64,000 nucleotides of DNA from Mycolicibacterium mengxianglii (GTDB lineage Bacteria > Actinomycetota > Actinomycetes > Mycobacteriales > Mycobacteriaceae). A program made the translations under genes and the position numbers. Positions 57,905-64,000 of the stretch are shown one piece after another. Each line of letters opens with the position of its first letter. The first letter of the stretch is position 1. The stretch is taken from NCBI RefSeq assembly GCF_015710575.1, contig NZ_CP065373.1, positions 1,054,001-1,118,000 on the forward strand, written 5' to 3'. The notes beneath the pieces were generated by a model, which saw only the letters and a program-made list of their open reading frames with translations, was not told where the DNA came from and did no database searches.

Positions 57905-57928
57905 CCCCCATATGACACGCAGTGGGGG
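57905..57928 (+). promoter_or_regulatory. Hairpin next to the rho ribosome site
   Basis: CCCCCA (57905-57910) pairs with TGGGGG (57923-57928), just before the ribosome site GAAAGGAAAT (from 57931). It could affect access of the ribosome to the GTG start at 57943. Confidence 0.4.
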
Positions 57929-57942
57929 AAGAAAGGAAATCC

Positions 57943-60015
57943 GTGACTGATACGGACCTCATCACGGCTGACAGCGCTACCCAAACCGAGCTGCCGACCG
58001 TGACTTCTGACGTCTCGACGCCTCGCGGTTCCGCCGGGGTCGCCTCTGACAAGTCGAGCAGCTCGCTCACCTCGATGGTGCTGCCTGAGCTGCGCGCCCT
58101 CGCGACCCGAGTTGGCGTCAAGGGGACGTCGGGTATGCGCAAGGGCGACCTGATCGCCGCGATCCGCGAACGCCAGGCCAGTGCCGGCGGCGGCTCGGCG
58201 CCCGGCGACACCACCACCAACGGCGGATCCACCGAATCCGCCCAGGCTGCGCCTGCGGCCACCCAGACTCCGGACGCCCCGGCCGAGCCGCGTCGTCGGG
58301 AACGCCGCAGTGCCTCCCGCCAGTCGGGATCGCCGGCGGACAAGACTGCCGAGCAGTCCGCTGACAAAGCCGCTGACAAAGCCGCCGACAAGCCGGCTGA
58401 GCAGCCGCAGGCCGTGGCCGCTGAGCAGGTCAAGCAGGAGAACCAGCCCAAACGGGAGGCCCGGCAGCGGTCCGAGGACAAATCGTCCCGGACTGACGGT
58501 GCTGAAGACGCGCCGAAGCAGGAACAGGCACCCAGGCAGCAGGACGCCCCGAAGCGGCAGGACGCGCCCAAGCAGGACCGCGGTGGCGATCAGCAGGACT
58601 CGCCCAAGCAGGACCGGGGTGGCGATCAGCAGGGCAACCAGCAGAATCGCAACAACCGCAACAACGAGAACCGCAACAACGAGAACCGCAACAGCGAGAA
58701 CCGCAATAACGACAACCGCAACAACAACAACAACGACGATGACGATGATGGTCGTCAGGGTCGGCGTGGCCGCCGCTTCCGTGACCGGAAGCGTCGTGGC
58801 GAACGCGGTGGCGAAGGCGGCGGCGGAAACGACCGCGATACCGAACTCCGCGAGGACGATGTCGTTCAGCCGGTCGCCGGCATCCTGGACGTGCTGGACA
58901 ACTACGCATTCGTCCGCACCTCGGGCTATCTGGCCGGGCCGAACGACGTCTACGTCTCGATGAACATGGTCCGCAAGAACGGCCTGCGCCGCGGTGACGC
59001 GGTCACGGGTGCGGTGCGCGTCGCCGCCAAGGAAAGTGGTGACCAGTCCAATCAGCGGCAGAAGTTCAACCCGCTGGTTCGTCTCGACACCGTGAACGGC
59101 GGCCCCGTGGACGCCGCGAAGAACCGTCCGGAGTTCGGCAAACTCACGCCGCTCTACCCGAATCAGCGGTTGCGCCTCGAGACGTCCCCGGAAAAGCTGA
59201 CCACCCGCGTCATCGACCTGATCATGCCGATCGGCAAGGGTCAGCGTGCACTGATCGTGTCGCCGCCCAAGGCCGGTAAGACCACGATCATGCAGGACAT
59301 CGCCAACGCGATCACCCGCAACAACCCGGAATGCCACCTCATGGTCGTGCTCGTAGATGAGCGCCCCGAAGAGGTCACCGATATGCAGCGCTCGGTCAAG
59401 GGTGAGGTCATCGCCTCGACCTTCGACCGGCCGCCGTCTGATCACACCCAGGCTGCAGAGCTGGCCATCGAGCGGGCCAAGCGCCTGGTCGAGCAGGGCA
59501 AGGACGTCGTGGTGCTGCTGGACTCGATCACCCGACTCGGCCGCGCATACAACAACGCCTCGCCGGCCTCGGGACGCATCCTGTCCGGTGGTGTCGATTC
59601 CACCGCGCTGTACCCGCCCAAGCGTTTCCTGGGTGCCGCGCGCAACATCGAGCACGGCGGCTCGCTGACGATCATCGCCACGGCCATGGTGGAAACCGGC
59701 TCCACCGGTGACACCGTGATCTTCGAAGAGTTCAAGGGCACCGGTAACGCCGAGCTCAAGCTCGACCGCAAGATCGCCGAGCGGCGCGTGTTCCCGGCCG
59801 TCGACGTCAACCCTTCCGGCACCCGTAAGGATGAGCTGCTGCTCTCGCCGGACGAGTTCGCGGTCGTGCACAAGTTGCGCCGGGTGCTTTCGGGGCTGGA
59901 CTCGCATCAGGCCATCGACCTGCTGATGAGCCAGTTGCGCAAGACGAAGACCAACTACGAGTTCCTGGTGCAGGTCTCCAAGACCGCCCCCGGGGCGATG
60001 GACGACAACGGCTAG
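57943..60015 (+). CDS. rho: Transcription termination factor Rho, with long disordered insert
   Basis: The 690-residue product has a Rho_N helical domain (about 45-85, MVLPELRALATRVGVKGTSG). A low-complexity region of about 210 residues follows (about 90-305), first Ala/Asp/Lys repeats, then Gln/Asp, then Asn/Arg repeats and Arg-rich stretches. Then come the RNA-binding cold-shock domain (GILDVLDNYAFVRTSGYLAG) and the ATPase with P-loop PPKAGKTT (about 441-448) and VVVLLDSITRLGRAYN. M. tuberculosis Rho is about 602 residues, so the insert is longer here. The GTG start follows GAAAGGAAATCC. Confidence 0.95.
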   Translation: MTDTDLITADSATQTELPTVTSDVSTPRGSAGVASDKSSSSLTSMVLPELRALATRVGVKGTSGMRKGDLIAAIRERQASAGGGSAPGDTTTNGGSTESAQAAPAATQTPDAPAEPRRRERRSASRQSGSPADKTAEQSADKAADKAADKPAEQPQAVAAEQVKQENQPKREARQRSEDKSSRTDGAEDAPKQEQAPRQQDAPKRQDAPKQDRGGDQQDSPKQDRGGDQQGNQQNRNNRNNENRNNENRNSENRNNDNRNNNNNDDDDDGRQGRRGRRFRDRKRRGERGGEGGGGNDRDTELREDDVVQPVAGILDVLDNYAFVRTSGYLAGPNDVYVSMNMVRKNGLRRGDAVTGAVRVAAKESGDQSNQRQKFNPLVRLDTVNGGPVDAAKNRPEFGKLTPLYPNQRLRLETSPEKLTTRVIDLIMPIGKGQRALIVSPPKAGKTTIMQDIANAITRNNPECHLMVVLVDERPEEVTDMQRSVKGEVIASTFDRPPSDHTQAAELAIERAKRLVEQGKDVVVLLDSITRLGRAYNNASPASGRILSGGVDSTALYPPKRFLGAARNIEHGGSLTIIATAMVETGSTGDTVIFEEFKGTGNAELKLDRKIAERRVFPAVDVNPSGTRKDELLLSPDEFAVVHKLRRVLSGLDSHQAIDLLMSQLRKTKTNYEFLVQVSKTAPGAMDDNG

Positions 60016-60030
60016 TCCGAAACACCACCC

Positions 60031-60067
60031 GAAAGGCCCCTGAACGCGTCTGCGTCAGGGGCCTTTC
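60031..60067. terminator. Strong intrinsic-type terminator after rho
   Basis: GAAAGGCCCCTGA (60031-60043) pairs perfectly with TCAGGGGCCTTTC (60055-60067), a 13-bp stem with an 11-base loop. It lies between the rho stop and the convergent TetR gene and can serve both strands. Confidence 0.8.
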
Positions 60068-60132
60068 GTGTGAGCCAACGTGAAACTCGTTGTGCGATAG
60101 CCCAGCACGCGAGAGGTGCCGGGGGGCCGCTG

Positions 60133-60753
60133 TCAGTTCTGGCGTAACCCGGGCATGACGTAGCGATGCAGATATCCCAGCACCGCGGCGGAGTCGTCGG
60201 GATCAAGAGTGTTGCCGGGCACGGTTGCGATGGTGAGCAGGCTGCGGGCCACCCATTCGGCCGCTTCGTCGAGATCGGCGACCTGCACTTCGCCGCGCTC
60301 CTGGGCGGCGGCCAGGTACGGGGTCCAGAAGGCCGCGAGGTCGGGCACCAGGCCCTGCACGCCGGCACCCGCGCAGGCGGCGAACTCCTCGGGTTCTTCC
60401 TGGCGCAGCTTCATCAGCAGGGCGCCGGGGGAGTCGTAGGCGGTTCGCCCGTGCCTCACCCCGGCGGCGATCTGCTCGGGCAGTGTCTCGACTCCGGCGA
60501 GGACGGCGTGCGACTCGCCCCAGAATTCGTCGTTGAGGCGGACGATCGCCGCGCCCAGCAGTGCGGCTTTGTCGGGGAAGTGGCGGTAGAGCCAACCTCG
60601 TGACACCCCGGCCGCCTCGGCGACCTCCGACACCGTGGTGGCTCGGATTCCCTTCTCGCGCAGGCACAGTTCGGCAGCGTCGATCAATCGATCGCGCACC
60701 GTTTTCCCGGGCGGGTGAGCCGTGCGTGGCTGCGCGTCTGGACTTGCGGTCAC
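60133..60753 (-). CDS. TetR-family transcriptional regulator
   Basis: The 206-residue product has an N-terminal helix-turn-helix (RDRLIDAAELCLREKGIRAT, then VSEVAEAAGVSRGWLYRHFPDK) and a helical ligand domain. I chose the GTG at 60753, which follows GAGGATTCG; the open frame to 60840 adds an unlikely lead. It is divergent from the acyl-CoA synthetase gene with 159 bases between, which makes that gene the probable target, with a fatty acyl-CoA or related lipid as the likely effector. Confidence 0.9.
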   Translation of the reverse strand: MTASPDAQPRTAHPPGKTVRDRLIDAAELCLREKGIRATTVSEVAEAAGVSRGWLYRHFPDKAALLGAAIVRLNDEFWGESHAVLAGVETLPEQIAAGVRHGRTAYDSPGALLMKLRQEEPEEFAACAGAGVQGLVPDLAAFWTPYLAAAQERGEVQVADLDEAAEWVARSLLTIATVPGNTLDPDDSAAVLGYLHRYVMPGLRQN

Positions 60754-60912
60754 CGTGTCGAATCCTCGATTTTCCGACGAAATTGGCCTGACGCTGACTA
60801 TCTTCGCAGAACCGCCGGTCCGACCGTGGCAGATGTGCAACTGTGGCCGTAGACAGATTGCGAGTTCTGTTCACTCGCCGGGGCGGGCGTTGACACGAGG
60901 TGGTGTGAATCA

Positions 60913-62517
60913 GTGGCGGAGACGGTCCAGCAGCTGTTGCGGGAACGCAAAAGCGACCCTTCGATCGCGGTCAAGTTCGACGATCGGCAGTGGACCTGGG
61001 ATGAACACCTGACACAAGCCGAAACCCAAGCCGCCGCACTACTGGGTATCGCAGACCGGGACCGTCCGGTGCACGTCGGCGCGCTACTGGGCAACACTCC
61101 CGAGATGCTGACCGCCATGGCCGCCGCCGCGCTGGGTGGCTACGTGCTGTGCGGGATCAACAACACCCGTCGCGGTGCGGCGCTGGCCGGAGACATTTTG
61201 CGCTCGGACTGCCAGATCCTGCTCACCGACGCCGCGCACCGCGACCTGCTCGACGGCCTGGACCTCCGCGGAGTCCGGGTCCTCGACACCACGACGCCGG
61301 ACTGGTCCGAGCTGCTCGACAGTGCGGGAAACCTGGCGCCCTACCGCGAGGTCGGGCCCACCGACACCTTCATGATGATCTTCACCTCCGGGACCAGCGG
61401 TGACCCCAAGGCCGTCCAGGTGGCGCACATGACCGTGCTGTTCGCCGGTCTGGCTCTGGTGCAGCGGTTCGACGTCACCCGCGACGACGTCTGCTACCTG
61501 TCGATGCCGCTGTTCCACTCCAACGCGCTGCTGGCCGGCTGGGGTGTGGCCGTCGGGTCCGGGGCGGCGATGGCGCCGGCCACTTTCTCGGCATCAGGGC
61601 TGATCCACGACCTGCGCCGCTACGGTGCCACCTATATGAACTACGTGGGTAAACCCCTGGCATATGTGTTGGCCACCCCGGAAAACCCCGACGACGCCGA
61701 CAACCCGCTGCGGGTGGCGTTCGGCAATGAGGCCGGCGACCGCGACATCGCCGAATTCGGGCGCCGCTTCGGCTGCACGGTCTGGGACGGCTTCGGCTCG
61801 ACCGAAGGCGCCGTCATCGTCACCCGCGAGGAGCACTGTCCGCCGGGTTCGGTCGGCAAGGGCTTCCCCGGCGTCGCGATCTATGACCCGAACACCGTGG
61901 CGGAGTGTCCGATCGCCGAGTTCGACGCCAACGGTGGTCTGGCCAACGCCGACAAAGCGATCGGCGAACTGGTGAACACCACCGGGGCAGGACTGTTTCA
62001 GGGCTACTACAACGACAGCTCGGCGACCGACGAACGGCTTCGCAACGGCATGTACTGGTCGGGTGACCTCGCCTACCGCGACGCTGACGGCTGGATCTAC
62101 CTGGCGGGGCGAACCGGGGATTGGATGCGGGTCGACGGCGAGAACATGACCTCGGCGCCCATCGAACGGATTCTGATGCGGTTGCCGGTGCTCACCCAGG
62201 TCGCGGTGTACGCGGTGCCCGACGAGCACGTGGGCGATCAGGTGATGGCCGCCCTGGTGCTGCACGACGATGCCGAACTCAGCCCCGGCGAGTTCAGCGG
62301 CTTCCTGGCAGAGCAGGCCGACCTCTCACCGAAGGCATGGCCGAGACACGTGTGGATTGCTGACGAGCTGCCCGCCACGGCCACCAACAAGGTGCTCAAA
62401 CGCAGCCTCGTCGCCCAGGGCAGTCGCCCGCAAAGCGGGGTGCTGTGGACCCGCAACGCCCGGTCACGGGAGTATCAGCTCGTCGGGGACGCCGCTGCGA
62501 ACCGCGTCCAGAACTGA
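60913..62517 (+). CDS. Fatty-acid--CoA ligase (FadD-type)
   Basis: The 534-residue AMP-forming enzyme has the AMP-binding P-loop MIFTSGTSGDPKA (about 155-167), DGFGSTEGAVIV, YWSGDLAYRDADGW and the C-terminal GENMTSAPIERIL. The late Lys in PATATNKVLKRSL is the catalytic Lys position. The reaction by family is acid plus ATP plus CoA to acyl-CoA. Chain length is not clear; LPLFHSN-type (SMPLFHSNALLAG) sequence fits the FadD17/FadD1-like group. The GTG start at 60913 is divergent from TetR. Confidence 0.9.
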   Translation: MAETVQQLLRERKSDPSIAVKFDDRQWTWDEHLTQAETQAAALLGIADRDRPVHVGALLGNTPEMLTAMAAAALGGYVLCGINNTRRGAALAGDILRSDCQILLTDAAHRDLLDGLDLRGVRVLDTTTPDWSELLDSAGNLAPYREVGPTDTFMMIFTSGTSGDPKAVQVAHMTVLFAGLALVQRFDVTRDDVCYLSMPLFHSNALLAGWGVAVGSGAAMAPATFSASGLIHDLRRYGATYMNYVGKPLAYVLATPENPDDADNPLRVAFGNEAGDRDIAEFGRRFGCTVWDGFGSTEGAVIVTREEHCPPGSVGKGFPGVAIYDPNTVAECPIAEFDANGGLANADKAIGELVNTTGAGLFQGYYNDSSATDERLRNGMYWSGDLAYRDADGWIYLAGRTGDWMRVDGENMTSAPIERILMRLPVLTQVAVYAVPDEHVGDQVMAALVLHDDAELSPGEFSGFLAEQADLSPKAWPRHVWIADELPATATNKVLKRSLVAQGSRPQSGVLWTRNARSREYQLVGDAAANRVQN

Positions 62518-62545
62518 CGGGAATTCCAGGCCCCGATCGTGCGTT

Positions 62546-62575
62546 TTGGGAACAAGACGGCTGACCTGGCATAAT
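62546..62575 (+). promoter_or_regulatory. Candidate rpmE promoter
   Basis: TTGGGA (62546-62551), an 18-base spacer, then CATAAT (62570-62575). Transcription from about 62582 gives a leader of about 95 bases before rpmE. Confidence 0.5.
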
Positions 62576-62676
62576 TGTCCGTCGACCACCTCAGGTTCCG
62601 GTTCACGTCCAGTACAGCCAGGTTCTGGAGATATCCAAGACGGACGACCCGGCGGCCACCAATCGAAGAGGACATT

Positions 62677-62898
62677 ATGAAATCCGGCATTCACCCTGCC
62701 TACAAAGAGACCAACGTGGTCTGCGGCTGCGGTAACAGCTTCACCACTCGCAGCACCAAGGACAGCGGCAACATCGTCGTCGAGGTCTGCTCGCAGTGCC
62801 ACCCGTTCTACACCGGCAAGCAGAAGATCCTCGACAGCGGCGGCCGTGTCGCACGCTTCGAGGCGCGCTACGGCAAGCGCAAGACCGCCGACAAATAG
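62677..62898 (+). CDS. rpmE: Ribosomal protein bL31, zinc-binding form
   Basis: The 73-residue product starts [19 protein letters not shown] after GAAGAGGAC. It keeps the four zinc ligands of the C+ form of L31: CGC (16, 18) and CSQC (about 37, 40). The C-terminal [15 protein letters not shown] is basic. It is a large-subunit protein at the B1 bridge. A zinc-free paralogue is usually made when zinc is short, but none is in this window. It has its own terminator downstream and a promoter candidate upstream. Confidence 0.97.
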   Translation: MKSGIHPAYKETNVVCGCGNSFTTRSTKDSGNIVVEVCSQCHPFYTGKQKILDSGGRVARFEARYGKRKTADK

Positions 62899-62905
62899 CC
62901 ACCTG

Positions 62906-62954
62906 ACCGGCGCCCGCTCTGTCGTCACCGCACAGACAGACGGGCGTCGGTTTT
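62906..62954 (+). terminator. Intrinsic terminator after rpmE
   Basis: ACCGGCGCCCGCTCTGTC (62906-62923) pairs with GACAGACGGGCGTCGGT (62935-62951), with one bulged C and one G-U pair, followed by TTTT and a T-rich stretch. This is a classical intrinsic terminator, uncommon in mycobacteria. Confidence 0.8.
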
Positions 62955-63000
62955 GTGTTGTCGGTCTTATTCGCAGTAGGCGGTCCGGGAGGAGGTTGTG

Positions 63001-64000
63001 ATGACGCAGAGCGCAACCGCGATAGACGCGCTGGTGGCCGAACACGCCGACCTCGAGCGACAGTTGTCTGACCCGGCACTGCACGCCGACGCCGCGAACG
63101 CCCGTCGTGCCGGCAGGCGGTTCGCCCAGCTGGCCCCGATCGTCGGTACCTACCGCAAGCTGGAGACGGCTCGAGGTGACCTGGAAGCGGCCCGTGAACT
63201 GGCCGCCGAGGACGCGTCTTTTGCCGAGGAGCTCGCCGATCTCGAGCGGCGAGTCTCACAGCTGGAGACCCAGCTGGCCGACATGCTGGCCCCCCGGGAC
63301 CCGCATGACGCCGACGACGTGGTCCTCGAAGTGAAATCCGGTGAGGGCGGCGAGGAGTCAGCGCTGTTCGCCGCCGATCTGGCCCGCATGTACATCCGCT
63401 ACGCGGAACGCCACGGCTGGACGGTCACCATGCTCGGAGAAACGACGTCCGACCTCGGCGGCTACAAGGACGCCACGCTGTCCATCACCAGCAAGGGGGA
63501 CTCCTTGGACGGAGTCTGGTCCCGGCTGAAATTCGAAGGCGGCGTGCACCGCGTGCAGCGTGTACCGGTGACGGAATCGCAGGGCCGGGTGCACACGTCG
63601 GCGGCGGGGGTCCTGGTCTACCCGGAACCCGAAGAGGTCGAGCAAGTCCAGATCGACGAGTCCGACCTGCGGATCGACGTCTACCGGTCCTCCGGCAAGG
63701 GCGGCCAGGGCGTGAACACCACCGACTCGGCAGTCCGCATCACCCACCTCCCGACCGGGATCGTCGTCACCTGCCAGAACGAACGCTCCCAGCTGCAGAA
63801 CAAGGCGCGGGCCATGCAGGTGCTCGCGGCGCGGTTGCAGGCGCTCAAGGAAGAGCAGGCCTCGGCCGATGCGTCCGCCGATCGCGCCAGCCAAATCCGC
63901 ACCGTCGACCGCAGTGAGCGGATCCGCACCTACAACTACCCGGAGAACCGGATCGCCGATCACCGGATCAACTTCAAGGCGCACAACCTGGACCAGGTGC
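63001..64000 (+). CDS. prfA: Peptide chain release factor 1, 3' end cut by window
   Basis: The ATG at 63001 follows GGAGGAGG and opens a frame that runs to the window edge (333 codons of an expected 355-360). [20 protein letters not shown] carries the GGQ motif (234-236) that enters the peptidyl-transferase centre. The PEVEQ-type stop-codon loop lies before it, and [17 protein letters not shown] is the conserved end region. It reads UAA and UAG codons. The place after rpmE is the normal mycobacterial order. prmC is expected just beyond the edge. Confidence 0.95.
   Translation, partial: MTQSATAIDALVAEHADLERQLSDPALHADAANARRAGRRFAQLAPIVGTYRKLETARGDLEAARELAAEDASFAEELADLERRVSQLETQLADMLAPRDPHDADDVVLEVKSGEGGEESALFAADLARMYIRYAERHGWTVTMLGETTSDLGGYKDATLSITSKGDSLDGVWSRLKFEGGVHRVQRVPVTESQGRVHTSAAGVLVYPEPEEVEQVQIDESDLRIDVYRSSGKGGQGVNTTDSAVRITHLPTGIVVTCQNERSQLQNKARAMQVLAARLQALKEEQASADASADRASQIRTVDRSERIRTYNYPENRIADHRINFKAHNLDQV

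Noticed and set aside
58640..58740. Short direct repeats (AACAACGAGAACCGC type) that look like an array
   Set aside because: They are in frame, encode Asn-Asn-Glu-Asn-Arg repeats of Rho, have no spacers of even size, and are not a CRISPR.

Overview
The window is high-GC DNA with dense, overlapping genes, frequent GTG starts and GAAAGGA/GGAGG-type ribosome sites. The gene order argS-lysA-hom-thrC-thrB-rho-rpmE-prfA, an opp operon, an SbcCD-like pair next to a SixA-type phosphatase, and cysD-cysNC beside an Rrf2 regulator match the chromosomal neighbourhood known from Mycobacterium. Wax-ester synthase, F420-linked and FadD-type genes fit as well. I read it as the chromosome of a fast-growing, environmental-type mycobacterium (Mycolicibacterium-like). 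The species cannot be named from the sequence. Layout, left part: 1-2300 holds a LysR regulator divergent from an NmrA/SDR pair. 2311-6830 holds a SixA-like phosphatase and an SbcD/SbcC-like nuclease-ATPase pair. 6901-13121 holds lipid and ester enzymes (flavin monooxygenase/acyl-CoA dehydrogenase, acyltransferase, WS/DGAT, two alpha/beta hydrolases). 13072-18532 is an oppBCDA-type peptide importer on the minus strand. 18659-20153 is an IS3-family element. 20227-25767 is a GIY-YIG-like gene followed by the sulfate-activation operon cysD-cysNC-cysQ, an isochorismatase-like hydrolase and an Rrf2 regulator. Layout, middle: 26145-29032 is a two-component system with a DUF4097 exported protein, divergent from a TDT-family transporter. 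30294-32927 holds a VOC protein and a coupled F420-type/lactate-monooxygenase pair. 33038-40514 is a sugar ABC importer (its ATPase gene frameshifted) with a DUF4032 kinase-like protein and a divergent GH13 alpha-glucosidase. 41243 to about 51040 is an accessory region. It starts at a truncated gene remnant, contains at least six decayed genes (two remnants and four frameshifted genes), a nitroreductase, a small catabolic cluster (flavin monooxygenase, two SDRs, NmrA), a CmtR-CDF-DUF3703 metal-efflux operon and two phage connector genes, and ends at tRNA-Arg(CCG). Layout, right part: 51223-64000 returns to conserved core: argS, the lysine/threonine genes, rho, a TetR/FadD divergent pair, rpmE and the start of prfA. 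Most genes work as tight operons with ATGA or GTGA overlaps: opp, cysDNCQ, the sugar ABC set, argS-lysA-hom-thrC-thrB and the CmtR set. The points most worth a second look are: the hookless SbcC-like ATPase with a beta-rich insert; the hairpin family around the IS and the cys promoter; the DUF4032 kinase-like protein tied to a sugar importer; the perfect 19-bp palindrome at 45819-45837; and the clustering of frameshifted genes in the accessory region.
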